From NCBI RefSeq assembly GCF_001423945.1, contig NZ_LMPU01000009.1, forward strand, positions 558,416 through 622,415: 64,000 bases of DNA, written 5' to 3'. The notes beneath the pieces are model-generated. The model saw only the letters and a list, made by a program, of their open reading frames with translations, was not told the origin of the DNA and did not search any database. A program made the position numbers and the translations under genes. Positions 8,943 through 18,748 of this stretch are shown here, piece after piece; within the stretch, counting starts at the first letter, position 1, and each line of letters opens with the position of its first letter. The DNA is from Pedobacter sp. Leaf194. Lineage in GTDB: Bacteria > Bacteroidota > Bacteroidia > Sphingobacteriales > Sphingobacteriaceae.

Positions 8943-10562
8943 CTAGTCAACATTGTCGTGCAAAAACGAGTTATTTGGTCTAATCTCAGTTCCGCCATCC
9001 TGATCATTACTCAGTGTAAAACGGCTAACCTGCGATTCAGATGAATGCTGAACCTGCTGCAATTGCATTTGCTTACGCTTATAAGCCGGCTCATTTTCTA
9101 ACTCCTGCAAACCATTAGTGGTACGCAGTTTCATGCTTAAATCTTTCAAACGCATAATACGTTCTCTTGATTTTTTTAACTGTTCTTCAACCGATTCATC
9201 ATTTTGATTATCGTCTAAACCCACTGCCGGAAGCTCTGGTTCTGGAATTGAAGGAATTTCTGCAACGGGTGTCTCGAAAACGAATTCCGTTTCTGCAAGC
9301 TTAATTTCAAATTCGAAGCCAGTTGGTTCTGCTGTTTCCGTTTGCGGCTCTTCTTCAATTAAAGTATGGCGAACAACATCATTTTCAGGTTCCTGATATT
9401 TTGGTGTTTCAGCTTTGCTGAACATTCCACCAAATAAATCGGCCTGAGGTGCTTCTTCTTTAGCTTTAAGCACCGGCTCGTATGATGGCGCTGCTTTCGG
9501 CTGAATAAATGAGTTAACAGGCTCTACCGGACGAACCAATGGCGCCTCTTCTGGTGTTAGCAGAGATATTTTCTTTTTATTTTTTTCTTCGTTAACGCGT
9601 TCTTCTGAAGTTTGGAAACCCGTTGCGATAATCGTGACAGACAGTTTATCGTCTAAAGTTTCGTCGGTACAGTTACCCCAGATTAAATCAGCAGATAAGC
9701 CTGCTTTCTCCTGAATGTAATCGGTGATGATTGAAACCTCATCCATCGTTACCTCACGCAAACCCGAGCTGATGTTTAATAAGATATAACGGGCACCTTC
9801 AATTTCATTATCTTTTAAAAGTGGTGAAGCCAAAGCGCCTTCCACAGCCTGTAAAGCACGTTCCTCACCATCTGCAGCAAAACTACCCATAATGGCTACG
9901 CCACTGTCTTTCATTACCGTACGCACATCTTTAAAATCCACGTTGATGTATCCCGGAACAGTTATAATTTCTGCGATGCCCTTTGCAGCAGTTGTTAAAA
10001 TATCGTCTGCCTGCCCGAATGCTGAGCCCAAAGTTAGGTTTCCGAAAATTTCACGCAACCTATCGTTTGATATAACCAGGTAAGAATCTACATATTTTTT
10101 CAACTCTTCCATACCCTCATCGGCCTGCAACCTGCGTCGCTTGCCTTCAAATGAAAATGGTGTAGTTATGATTGCCACAGTCAAAATATCCAGTTCTTTG
10201 GCCGCTTTAGCAATAATCGGACTAGCGCCTGTGCCGGTACCACCACCCATTCCTGCTGTAATAAACAACATTTTGGTTGTGCTGCCAAGCATTGCCTTGA
10301 TATCATCTATATTTTCTATCGCCGAATTTTTTCCAACTTCAGGTATAGAACCAGCACCCATCCCCTCGGTTAAACTAGCACCCAATTGCACCTTGTTAGG
10401 TATCGGACTAGATTCCAAAGCCTGGGCATCGGTATTACAAATAATAAAATCCACACCAGTAATACCCGATAGGTACATATGGTTTACTGCGTTGCCGCCA
10501 CCGCCACCAACACCAATTACCTTGATGATTGACGACTTATCTTTTAACATTTCGAACTGCAT
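8943..10562 (-). CDS. ftsZ: Cell division protein FtsZ
   Basis: Tubulin-like GTPase that polymerises into the Z ring at midcell. The start at 10562 (MQFEMLKDKSSIIKVIGVGG) is preferred over the GTG at 10649, giving 539 residues. The N-terminal GTPase domain holds 'GVGGGGGNAVN' and the tubulin signature GGGTGTG at residues 106-112; the GTPase and C-terminal subdomains end near residue 320. There follows a long linker, rich in Glu and Pro, of roughly 190 residues, then a conserved C-terminal peptide ending 'RPNNSFLHDNVD', the presumed FtsA-binding tail in Bacteroidota. The length, well above the 380-400 of enterobacterial FtsZ, is normal for the phylum. It lies 129 nt downstream of ftsA and is the last gene of the cluster. 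Confidence 0.98.
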   Translation of the reverse strand: MQFEMLKDKSSIIKVIGVGGGGGNAVNHMYLSGITGVDFIICNTDAQALESSPIPNKVQLGASLTEGMGAGSIPEVGKNSAIENIDDIKAMLGSTTKMLFITAGMGGGTGTGASPIIAKAAKELDILTVAIITTPFSFEGKRRRLQADEGMEELKKYVDSYLVISNDRLREIFGNLTLGSAFGQADDILTTAAKGIAEIITVPGYINVDFKDVRTVMKDSGVAIMGSFAADGEERALQAVEGALASPLLKDNEIEGARYILLNISSGLREVTMDEVSIITDYIQEKAGLSADLIWGNCTDETLDDKLSVTIIATGFQTSEERVNEEKNKKKISLLTPEEAPLVRPVEPVNSFIQPKAAPSYEPVLKAKEEAPQADLFGGMFSKAETPKYQEPENDVVRHTLIEEEPQTETAEPTGFEFEIKLAETEFVFETPVAEIPSIPEPELPAVGLDDNQNDESVEEQLKKSRERIMRLKDLSMKLRTTNGLQELENEPAYKRKQMQLQQVQHSSESQVSRFTLSNDQDGGTEIRPNNSFLHDNVD

Positions 10563-10691
10563 AATCTTATGAATCAGTTGTTTAAAAATTCTTAAATTCT
10601 GTTCATTACCAAACGTAATATTAACACTTTTTCCACACACGTTTTCCACAACTGTTCATAATGTGGAAAACTCATCTTTTGTTGAAAAAAA

Positions 10692-12050
10692 CTATCCTTT
10701 CAGGTAATCTTCGTCGCTAACGTCCATGTCATCCTGAATAAAAGTTCTTGTTTTGGCAAGTAACTTATCAAATAAACCAGGACCACGTTTTTCTTTCTCT
10801 TTTGCTGTTTTAGGTTTTTCAACAAAAACGCCCGGCTGTTTCATTTCCTCTATCAGCTCTTCTGCCTTTTGAATTCCTTTAATTAATAAACCAACGCTTG
10901 TTGCATACATTGGGCTTTTCAAATCATCGTAAATAGTTTTCGGCATATCTTCGTATTTCGATAAATGCTCGTTAGGATAACCAATTCTGCAATCTAAACC
11001 GGTAACGTATTCAACAGCCTGGCTTAAATGCTTAAGTAATGCACCGCCACCGGTAATTACAATACCACCAATTAATTTTTTCTCGTAGCCTGAAGCCTTG
11101 ATTTCGTAATAAACATGCTCAATAATTTCTTCCATACGGGCCTGGATAACGTAAGCAAGGTTTTTAACCGAAATTTCTTTTGGCTCTCTGCCACGCAATC
11201 CAGGTACACAGATAATTTCGTTTTCTTTATTTTCTTCTGCCAGTGCCGATCCAAATCGTGTTTTCAGCAATTCGGCCTGGTTGCGCATTACCGAGCAACC
11301 TTCTCTAATGTCTTCAGTAACACTGTTTCCACCAAAAGGAATTACGGCGGTATGACGAATGATTCCCTCATGGAAAATAGCGATATCAGTTGTACCCCCA
11401 CCAATATCAACCAATGCAATACCAGCTTCTTTTTCCTCATCGCTCAACACCGATTCAGAAGAAGCCAAAGGCTCAAGAATTAAATCCTGAGTTTGCAAGC
11501 CTGCATTATTAACGCATTTGATTATATTTTTAACGGCCGTAACCTGCCCCGAAATGATGTGAAAGTTTGCTTCCAAACGAACCCCAGCCATGCCGATCGG
11601 GTCTTTTATACCCGGTTCGTTATCAATCGTAAACTCCTGCGGCAAAACATGAATAATTTCTTCACCCGGAGGCATAACAAGTTTAAACATGTCATCAATC
11701 AGTTTATCAATGTCTTTTTTGCCGATTTCGTTGTTTAATTCCCTTCTGGTTAAAATACCGCGGTGCTGCAAGCTTTTAATGTGCTGACCCGCAATGCCGA
11801 CATTAACCACCTGTATCTCTACATTTGATTGTCCGCTGGCAATTTCAACAGCCTGCGCAATGCCCTGTACAGTTTTTTGGATGTTGGATACCACACCGCG
11901 GGTAACCCCTGCAGATTCGGCTTTCCCAATTCCTAAAACTTCAATTTTACCATGTTGTGTTCTGCGGCCTACAATAACACAGATTTTTGTAGTACCAATA
12001 TCCAGGCCGACTACAATTGGAGACTGACTAGTAAATTTTGCCTTGTCCAT
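10692..12050 (-). CDS. ftsA: Cell division protein FtsA
   Basis: A 452-residue actin-family ATPase that tethers FtsZ filaments to the inner membrane. The phosphate-1 motif 'VVGLDIGTTKICVIVG' is at residues 13-28, 'IALVDIGGGTTDIAIF' is the phosphate-2 motif, and 'IVITGGGALL' the adenosine motif. Domain 1C lies between the first two ('HVLPQEFTIDNEPG'). The C-terminal extension is charged and ends 'DVSDEDYLKG', without an obvious amphipathic membrane-targeting helix at the extreme end; a helix around 'GLFDKLLAKTRTFIQ' could serve this role. It lies 44 nt after ftsQ, in the canonical order ftsQ-ftsA-ftsZ. Confidence 0.97.
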   Translation of the reverse strand: MDKAKFTSQSPIVVGLDIGTTKICVIVGRRTQHGKIEVLGIGKAESAGVTRGVVSNIQKTVQGIAQAVEIASGQSNVEIQVVNVGIAGQHIKSLQHRGILTRRELNNEIGKKDIDKLIDDMFKLVMPPGEEIIHVLPQEFTIDNEPGIKDPIGMAGVRLEANFHIISGQVTAVKNIIKCVNNAGLQTQDLILEPLASSESVLSDEEKEAGIALVDIGGGTTDIAIFHEGIIRHTAVIPFGGNSVTEDIREGCSVMRNQAELLKTRFGSALAEENKENEIICVPGLRGREPKEISVKNLAYVIQARMEEIIEHVYYEIKASGYEKKLIGGIVITGGGALLKHLSQAVEYVTGLDCRIGYPNEHLSKYEDMPKTIYDDLKSPMYATSVGLLIKGIQKAEELIEEMKQPGVFVEKPKTAKEKEKRGPGLFDKLLAKTRTFIQDDMDVSDEDYLKG

Positions 12051-12094
12051 ATTCGTTAATTTTGTTGAGTTATATATTTTGTTTTTCTAGGGAC

Positions 12095-13276
12095 TTATTT
12101 AGTTTTCTTTGCTGCTGTTTTTTTCGAATCGGCCTTTGCAGCTTTTTCCTTTGCCATTTTTTCCGCAAATGTCAAGGTTTTTTTCGCCTCAGGCTTTTTC
12201 TCGGCCACTTTAGGTTTTTCTTTGGCGGGCTCAGGCTTTTTCTCTACCGTTTTTGCCTTCTCCTTTTTTACCTCAGTGATTGCCGGCTTAGCTTTAGGCT
12301 TTTCCGTTTTAACTTCTGTTTTGGGTTTCGCGGCAATAACCGGCTGCGCATCACGCTGCCCGGGCTCACGGTCGTCGACTACAGTTTCGCTCTTTATCGC
12401 ATCGGCAATCGAATTCCGAATTAAAGAATCAGAAACCCTTCTGGTAACACTTATGCTGTCAGCACTCGATAAAACCCTGTCTTTTTTAGCAATTAAAGAT
12501 GAATCTCTTTTCTCGCAAACAATTTGATTCGTGTATTTAATATTGATGGTTCGATACGTTTCCCACCCAACCTGTGGCATTGCTTTCTTGTAAAAAACCA
12601 ATAGGTTCTTCATCTTCTTATCCAGAGAATCTGCGCTTCCCAAAATAATCCGTTGATTGCCTACCCTGGGTATCAATTCGATATCATTTTTCCCATCTAC
12701 AATTATCTGTTCGATTTGGTTATCCCACAGCGTATCTTTTTTAATGTACTGTGCGGTTTTATATAAATCCCGGGCCATCTGTGTTCTCAATGTATCAACA
12801 CGAGATCCAAATACTTCCTGGATATTACCAGTTGCAACAAGTACATTGGCAGTAAAGTTTGGCGAAATCGGCATTTTTAATCCATCATTGTCAATATAAA
12901 AATCCTGACCGGTGATATTCAGCACCCTTAAAATTGGTTGTCGCTGCTTTATTTCAATTCTAAGCACACCGTCCATATCTGCATACACCTTCGCGAAGCC
13001 GATATAAGGGTTCGCCCTTAGCTTTTGCTCAATCTGGTGGATGTTAATCTGCTCTAATTTTCTGCCGACTAAAACGCCCTGATCTTCACGCAAAATCTGG
13101 TCAACTTCTTCCCGCTCAATAAAATTGTCGGCGCCGGGAATCAATATCTTCACCTCGGTGCATTTTACACTTTGCTTTTTAACGTTGATGAAACTTAAAA
13201 GCACCACCACGCCCGCCAGGCTTATCAGCCAGGCAAAGCCAGTAAAAATTGCGCTCCAGTTTAATCGCTTAAGCAT
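12095..13276 (-). CDS. ftsQ: Cell division protein FtsQ/DivIB with long lysine-rich C-terminal tail
   Basis: A 393-residue single-span inner-membrane protein of the divisome. A short cytoplasmic N terminus is followed by a membrane segment at about residues 10-30, then a POTRA-type region ('VKILIPGADNFIEREEVDQI', roughly 40-110) and the beta domain to about residue 255. The remaining ~138 residues are an unusual low-complexity tail: in the last 79 residues about 28 are lysine, mixed with Ala, Pro, Glu and Thr. Given the topology this tail would be periplasmic. The start (MLKRLNWSAI) overlaps the end of murC by 8 nt. Assignment rests on position, topology and the POTRA-like region, since FtsQ sequences diverge strongly. 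Confidence 0.9.
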   Translation of the reverse strand: MLKRLNWSAIFTGFAWLISLAGVVVLLSFINVKKQSVKCTEVKILIPGADNFIEREEVDQILREDQGVLVGRKLEQINIHQIEQKLRANPYIGFAKVYADMDGVLRIEIKQRQPILRVLNITGQDFYIDNDGLKMPISPNFTANVLVATGNIQEVFGSRVDTLRTQMARDLYKTAQYIKKDTLWDNQIEQIIVDGKNDIELIPRVGNQRIILGSADSLDKKMKNLLVFYKKAMPQVGWETYRTINIKYTNQIVCEKRDSSLIAKKDRVLSSADSISVTRRVSDSLIRNSIADAIKSETVVDDREPGQRDAQPVIAAKPKTEVKTEKPKAKPAITEVKKEKAKTVEKKPEPAKEKPKVAEKKPEAKKTLTFAEKMAKEKAAKADSKKTAAKKTK

Positions 13277-14624
13277 TGTTTATTGTGTTTTTTAAGGGTT
13301 CAATTAATGTATCTATATCACCGGCACCAACCGTTAAAATTAGCTCAGGTGTGGTTTTCTTAACATGCTGAATAACAAATTCTTTTCCGCACACCCTTTT
13401 ATCGGTCAATGTTATTTTATCAAGTAAAAACTGAGCATCTATTCCGTCAATAGGCAATTCCCTCGCAGGATAAATATCAAGCAAGAGCAGTTCATCTGCG
13501 GTGCTTAAAACGCTGGCAAACTCATCTGCAAAATCTTTGGTTCTGCTAAATAAATGCGGCTGAAAAATAACTGTTAATTTTTTTTCAGGATATAACTGCC
13601 GCACCGCATCAAAACAGGCTTTTAATTCCTCGGGATGATGGGCATAATCGTCTATATATATTTGGGTGTCTTTGTTTACAATGTATTCAAAACGGCGCTT
13701 TACGCCTTTAAAATTTTCCACCGCCTGTTTAATTTTCTCTGTATCGATGGATAATTGTAAAGCAATGGCGATGGCAACTGTTGCATTTTCTACGTTGTGT
13801 TTCCCAGGCAGCATCAACTTTAAATCGCGAATGGTATGGTTCGCATCGTGGTAATCGAAAACAAACTTTGCGCCTTCTACCCGAATATTTTCCGCTCTTG
13901 CGTCGGCAGTGCTATTGGCTGCATAAGTTGTGGCATTTGCAATGGGTAATCCCTCATGTGCATATATGTGGCCAGCAGGTTTGAGTTGATTTGCGAAAAG
14001 GTGAAATGACTCTTCAAGCTGACTTTTATCACCATAAATATCAAGGTGATCTGCATCCATTGAGGTAATCACTGCAACATCCGGATGGAGTGTTAAAAAC
14101 GATCTATCGTATTCATCTGCTTCCACCACAACGACATCGTTTGCGCCAAACAGCACATTTGTATTGTAATTGCTCGTAATCCCACCTAAAAACGCAGTGC
14201 AATCGTAGCCCGTATCTTTTAAAATGTGGGCAACAATTGATGAGGTGGTTGTTTTACCATGCGTACCCGCGACGGCAATGCAAAACATGCCTTTACTGAT
14301 AATTCCTAAAACCTCTGACCGTTTTTTTAGACTGAATCCTTTATTTTTAAAGTGGTTTAATATTTTGGAATCCTTTGGAATTGCGGGGGTGTAAACAATG
14401 AGCGTGTCATCGTGATTACCTAGAAAAGCGCAAGGCAAAGCAGATGCCTCATCCAGGTAGGATACGAGTATGCCTTCCTGTTCAAGCGTTTCAGTAAGCC
14501 TGGTACGCGTCTTATCATAGCCACAAACAGCCAATCCGCGTTTGGCAAAATAACGGGCAAGCGCACTCATACCGATACCACCGATACCAACGAAATACAC
14601 CCTGTTTATTTTACCTAATTCCAT
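13269..14624 (-). CDS. murC: UDP-N-acetylmuramate--L-alanine ligase MurC
   Basis: A 451-residue Mur ligase that adds L-alanine to UDP-MurNAc, the first amino acid of the peptidoglycan stem peptide, in the cytoplasm. The N-terminal Rossmann-like UDP-binding domain starts 'VYFVGIGGIGMSALARYF'. The ATP-binding P-loop 'GTHGKTT' is at residues 120-126, and 'DDYAHHPEELKAC' is the diagnostic C-terminal motif of MurC. Length is normal. The end overlaps the start of ftsQ by 8 nt. 222 nt separate it from murG upstream, a stretch in which I see no gene, only an AT-rich spacer. Confidence 0.97.
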   Translation of the reverse strand: MELGKINRVYFVGIGGIGMSALARYFAKRGLAVCGYDKTRTRLTETLEQEGILVSYLDEASALPCAFLGNHDDTLIVYTPAIPKDSKILNHFKNKGFSLKKRSEVLGIISKGMFCIAVAGTHGKTTTSSIVAHILKDTGYDCTAFLGGITSNYNTNVLFGANDVVVVEADEYDRSFLTLHPDVAVITSMDADHLDIYGDKSQLEESFHLFANQLKPAGHIYAHEGLPIANATTYAANSTADARAENIRVEGAKFVFDYHDANHTIRDLKLMLPGKHNVENATVAIAIALQLSIDTEKIKQAVENFKGVKRRFEYIVNKDTQIYIDDYAHHPEELKACFDAVRQLYPEKKLTVIFQPHLFSRTKDFADEFASVLSTADELLLLDIYPARELPIDGIDAQFLLDKITLTDKRVCGKEFVIQHVKKTTPELILTVGAGDIDTLIEPLKNTINNA

Positions 14625-14846
14625 TTATTCATGTTTAAAGCAGAAAGATTAAAGCTTTAAGCTTTTCTTTCTACCAATTTAAGCTGATGGTTGAAGTACA
14701 AAGCTCAAAGTCACCTTTCAACCGTTCAATTATCTTTCTTTTTATTTCTATTTTCTTAAGCTTGCCTTCTTAACACTTGCAGGCATCTTGTTTGCAATTT
14801 CGTATCGTTTATTTACTTCAGCCCTTAACCTTTCGCCTATTAGTCC

Positions 14847-15953
14847 TTACCCTTTTACCAGTTTCAAAACCTCATGTGCAATAATTTCATCTGCCTGTGG
14901 CAGGGCCATCCTGCCAATGTTTTCGCTAAGCGTTGCACAATACGCTTTGTCGTTTAGCAGCCTCAATGCTTCAGCTACCAAAGTATCTTCTGCAGAGCGG
15001 TCGTTTATTAATACTGCCGCATTGTTTTTTACCAGTGCCAAAGCGTTTTTGGTTTGGTGGTCTTCTGCTACATTTGGCGATGGAACCAGAATTACCGGCT
15101 TTTTTATCAGGCAAAGTTCTGCAATGGTTCCGGCGCCTGCTCTACTGATGATTACATCAGCTGCCGCGTACGCCAAATCCATCTTATTTAAAAATTCCAG
15201 AATGCGAACATTTGGATGGTATTCTAAACCCAGTCTCTCAATTACGCCTTTATAATAAAACTTGCCTGTTTGCCATATCACCTGAACATCCTGAGCCAGA
15301 ATTTCGGGCAAATGTTTTTCAATGCTCTTATTTAATGTTCCGGCACCCAGGCTTCCCCCTGTAACCAGAATTGTTTTCTTCAATGGATCGAGCTTTAAAA
15401 GTTCGGCACCAGAGTAGTGTTTACCTTTAATGTCTACCACGTCCTGCCTAACCGGATTGCCCGTTTTCAGAATCTTAGCTTCCGGAAAGAATTGTTCCAT
15501 GTCATCAAAAGCAACACAAATTTTTGCTGCTTTTTTTCCCAGCCACTTATTGGTAATGCCTGCATAAGAATTCTGCTCCTGTATCAGGTACGGAATTCCT
15601 TTTAGCGATGCAGCGTACAATAAAGGCCCGGAAGCATAGCCGCCAACTCCAACAACTGCATCTGGCTTAAAGTCTTTAATCAGTTGCATTGCCGCCCTAA
15701 CGCTGCCCAGTAATTTGAAGGGTAAGCCCAGATTTTTTACAATTGAACCCCGCTGTATACCACTAATATTTAAACCAACAATTTTATAGCCGGCAGCCGG
15801 AACTTTTTCCATTTCCATGCGGCCAATAGCGCCCACAAATAATAATTCACAGCCAGGCACAATACGTTTCAACGCATTGGCAATGGCAACGGCGGGAAAT
15901 ATGTGCCCGCCTGTGCCACCTCCTGATATGATAATTTTTGGGGAATTATTCAT
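14847..15953 (-). CDS. murG: UDP-N-acetylglucosamine--undecaprenyl-pyrophosphoryl-MurNAc-pentapeptide transferase MurG
   Basis: A 368-residue GT28 enzyme that turns lipid I into lipid II on the cytoplasmic face of the inner membrane. Signature motifs: N-terminal 'IISGGGTGGHIFPAVAIANA', the second glycine-rich loop 'ILVTGGSLGAGTLNKSI', and the UDP-GlcNAc-binding C-terminal 'ISRAGAGTIAELCLIKKPVI'. Length is normal. It sits between ftsW (122 nt upstream) and murC, the usual order. Confidence 0.97.
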   Translation of the reverse strand: MNNSPKIIISGGGTGGHIFPAVAIANALKRIVPGCELLFVGAIGRMEMEKVPAAGYKIVGLNISGIQRGSIVKNLGLPFKLLGSVRAAMQLIKDFKPDAVVGVGGYASGPLLYAASLKGIPYLIQEQNSYAGITNKWLGKKAAKICVAFDDMEQFFPEAKILKTGNPVRQDVVDIKGKHYSGAELLKLDPLKKTILVTGGSLGAGTLNKSIEKHLPEILAQDVQVIWQTGKFYYKGVIERLGLEYHPNVRILEFLNKMDLAYAAADVIISRAGAGTIAELCLIKKPVILVPSPNVAEDHQTKNALALVKNNAAVLINDRSAEDTLVAEALRLLNDKAYCATLSENIGRMALPQADEIIAHEVLKLVKG

Positions 15954-16074
15954 TTTTCTTTAATTACTGAAGTTGCTTGTTTACCATCACTAAGGTCGCT
16001 AAGCAGTCTTAATTTCTATTCATTTAATTATCCAGATTGCCTTGTCATACCTGCTCGCAAGTATGCGCAACCTT

Positions 16075-17268
16075 TTAACCCATTGCCGGGATTTCTCCAA
16101 CAATCACTTTATTACTCACTTTTGATTTATCTGCCACCGCTTTCCCGGCAACATTTTCTTCCACATCGCGGCTTACGCTTAAAATAATGCCGAAAGCCAC
16201 GCTGGTAAAAATCATCGATGTACCACCCATACTCACCAATGGTAGCGGCACACCCGTAACCGGACCAAGGCCCACCGCAACAGCCATGTTTGCGAAAGCC
16301 TGTATGGTTAAACTGAAACTTAGTCCGGCCGCCAGTAAGGCACCAAACGCCTTGGGTGCCCGCGTTACAATTTTAATGCATCGGTATAAAAGCACCAGGT
16401 AAAGCAACATAATCACCATTCCTCCAAACGTTCCCCATTCTTCAATAATAATGGCGAAAATAAAATCGGAATAAGGATGCGGAAGGAAATTGCGTTGTGT
16501 ACTATTACCTGGTCCTTTACCGAAAACACCACCAGTGGCCAATGCAATCTTTGCCTGGTCTGCCTGGAAAGTCTTATCTGAATGCTGCATCTCCGGATGA
16601 AGAAATGACTTTATCCTGGATGCATAGGTATCCCGCCTCGGACCTAAAAAAACAACAAACATTAATAATATAGCCCCGCCCAAACAAACCAACGAAATTT
16701 GCTTAATGCTGATACGGCCAATAATTAAGAGCAAAATACTAACCCCAAAGAGCATCAATGCGGTAGATAAATTTGCCAATGCGATTAATACGAATACCAC
16801 GCAAACAGAGCCCATAATAGGAATAAATGACTCTTTTACATCTTTAATGTTCTCCTGTTTTTTGGTAAGCATTCTGGCTAGAAATGTAATCAAGGCCAGT
16901 TTCGCCAAATCGGATGTTTGAAATGTTAACCCAATAACTGGAATTTTCACCCACCTGGAGGCATCATTTACGTTCGCTCCGAAAATCAAGGTGTAGAGCA
17001 GTAAAGGAATTGTGATAATCATCAGTATTTTGGAGATACCTGCATAGTATCTGTAATCCAACAAGTGAGAAATGTAAATCATTCCAATCCCCAGTAAAAC
17101 AAAAATCAAATGCTTGGTAAGCAGCAATTTCTCTACTGCTTCGCCACGTTTGTAAGCAAGCGTTCCTGTGGCGCTGTAAACAGCCATCACAGAAATAAGC
17201 GAAAGCAGGATGATGATTAGCCATATCCATCTGTCGCCTTTTGTTTTATCTAGCAAAACCTGAAACAT
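16075..17268 (-). CDS. ftsW: Cell division protein FtsW (SEDS glycosyltransferase)
   Basis: A 397-residue SEDS-family polytopic membrane protein with about ten membrane segments. FtsW polymerises lipid II into glycan strands at the septum together with its partner transpeptidase FtsI, encoded in this cluster. Motifs: 'DASRWVKIPVIGLTFQTSDL' (the SEDS loop), 'LPHPYSDFIFAIIIEEWGTF' with the conserved acidic residues, and 'AVGLGPVTGVPLPLVSMGGT'. It starts at 17268 (MFQVLLDKTKGDRW), 14 nt after murD. FtsW is preferred over RodA because of its position in the division cluster. Confidence 0.95.
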   Translation of the reverse strand: MFQVLLDKTKGDRWIWLIIILLSLISVMAVYSATGTLAYKRGEAVEKLLLTKHLIFVLLGIGMIYISHLLDYRYYAGISKILMIITIPLLLYTLIFGANVNDASRWVKIPVIGLTFQTSDLAKLALITFLARMLTKKQENIKDVKESFIPIMGSVCVVFVLIALANLSTALMLFGVSILLLIIGRISIKQISLVCLGGAILLMFVVFLGPRRDTYASRIKSFLHPEMQHSDKTFQADQAKIALATGGVFGKGPGNSTQRNFLPHPYSDFIFAIIIEEWGTFGGMVIMLLYLVLLYRCIKIVTRAPKAFGALLAAGLSFSLTIQAFANMAVAVGLGPVTGVPLPLVSMGGTSMIFTSVAFGIILSVSRDVEENVAGKAVADKSKVSNKVIVGEIPAMG

Positions 17269-17282
17269 TGTTAAACCTCCTT

Positions 17283-18671
17283 CTATAATTCTTTTACAGC
17301 CGCCTTAAACTGATTGCCGCGGTCTTCATAATTCTTAAATAAATCGAAACTGGCACATGCCGGCGAAAGCAATACCGCATCACCACGTTTCGCCAGGTGA
17401 AAAGCAATTTGGGTGGCTTCCTCTGCCGAAAAAGTATTTACAATAACCTCTACGTCATCTTCAAAAGCATCATGAATGCGTTTGTTATCTTTGCCAAGGC
17501 AAACAATTGCTTTCACTTTACTTTTAACCAAATCTTTAAGCATGTTGTAGTCATTTCCCTTATCAACACCCCCCATAATCAGTACAACGTCGGTCGTCAT
17601 GCTTTCCAGCGCATACCATGTCGAGTTAACATTGGTTGCCTTACTGTCGTTAATAAAATCAATTCCCGAGATTTTGGCCACATGTTCCAGCCTGTGCTCA
17701 ATATTTTTGAAATTACCCATACTCTCGCGAATGGTATCATTTCTTAACTCTAACACTTTCGCCACAATGCCTGATGCCATAGAGTTGTAAATGTTGTGCT
17801 TGCCTTGTAAGGCTAATTCTGAAATAGACATGGTGAATTCTTTATTTGGTTCAATAAGGATGTGAATAGTTTCGCTTTCCAGGTAAGCACCCGGTGCAGC
17901 TTTTTTTAAAATTGAAAAGGGGTATTTTGTTGCCTGGATTTGTATTCCCTCCATAGCTTTCAAAGTTTCCTGATCATCGGCACAGTAAATGAATACATCA
18001 CTTTCGGTTTGATTTTGGACAATGCGCATTTTTGAAGCCGCATAATCTTCAAGTTTATAATTATACCTATCTAAATGATCGGGCGTGATGTTAAGCAGGA
18101 CTGATATATCTGCTTTAAATTCATACATATCATCCAGCATAAAGCTTGAGATTTCGAGTACATACCAGTCGAACGTTTCATCTGCAACCTGAGCAGCAAA
18201 ACTATGACCGATATTGCCTGCTAGCCCTACATTTATACCCGCGTTCCTCAGGATGTGGTAGGTAAGTAAACTCGTTGTTGATTTGCCATTGGAACCGGTG
18301 ATGCAAACCGTTTTTGCATTGGTGTATCTTTTGGCAAACTCAATTTCCGAAATAACGGGTACGCCCTGCTCTGCCAGTTTTTTTACAATTGGTGCAGTTG
18401 CCGGAATGCCAGGACTTTTTATAACCTCTGATGCATTCAAAATCAAAGCTTCCGTATGAGTTTCCGACTCGAAAGGAACAACCAGTTTTTCGAGCGCTGC
18501 TTTATATTTATCCGTTATTACCCCGAAATCAGATACGAAAACGTCAAAGCCTTTTTGCTTTGCCAACTTAGCTGCACCAACACCGCTTTCTCCTGCTCCC
18601 AGAATCACAACACGGCGCTGCCCTGCCATTGCTGACGGAGTTTTGCTTGCTATGTTCTGATTTGTATTCAT
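17283..18671 (-). CDS. murD: UDP-N-acetylmuramoylalanine--D-glutamate ligase MurD
   Basis: A 462-residue Mur ligase adding D-glutamate to UDP-MurNAc-L-Ala. The N-terminal domain begins 'RRVVILGAGESGVGAAKLA', the P-loop 'GSNGKSTT' is at residues 126-133, 'NITPDHLDRY' and 'FINDSKATNVNST' are MurD-type central motifs, and 'LLSPACASFDLFKNYEDRG' is the diagnostic C-terminal motif. The chosen start is followed by about 17 residues without family match, and a second ATG at 18629 (MAGQRRVVIL) would give the family-typical N terminus, so the start is uncertain by 14 residues. It lies between mraY and ftsW. Confidence 0.96.
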   Translation of the reverse strand: MNTNQNIASKTPSAMAGQRRVVILGAGESGVGAAKLAKQKGFDVFVSDFGVITDKYKAALEKLVVPFESETHTEALILNASEVIKSPGIPATAPIVKKLAEQGVPVISEIEFAKRYTNAKTVCITGSNGKSTTSLLTYHILRNAGINVGLAGNIGHSFAAQVADETFDWYVLEISSFMLDDMYEFKADISVLLNITPDHLDRYNYKLEDYAASKMRIVQNQTESDVFIYCADDQETLKAMEGIQIQATKYPFSILKKAAPGAYLESETIHILIEPNKEFTMSISELALQGKHNIYNSMASGIVAKVLELRNDTIRESMGNFKNIEHRLEHVAKISGIDFINDSKATNVNSTWYALESMTTDVVLIMGGVDKGNDYNMLKDLVKSKVKAIVCLGKDNKRIHDAFEDDVEVIVNTFSAEEATQIAFHLAKRGDAVLLSPACASFDLFKNYEDRGNQFKAAVKEL

Positions 18672-18748
18672 TTTTTGGTTGTTGTTCGTTTTTTGTTGTT
18701 TGTTTTTCGTTAATCGTTTCGAGAAACGATGGGCAAAAACGCTTTTTT

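Noticed and set aside
12222..12527. Plus-strand open frames antisense to the ftsQ tail, rich in Phe and Ser
   Set aside because: They are the reverse complement of the Lys/Glu/Pro-rich tail; composition is explained by that.
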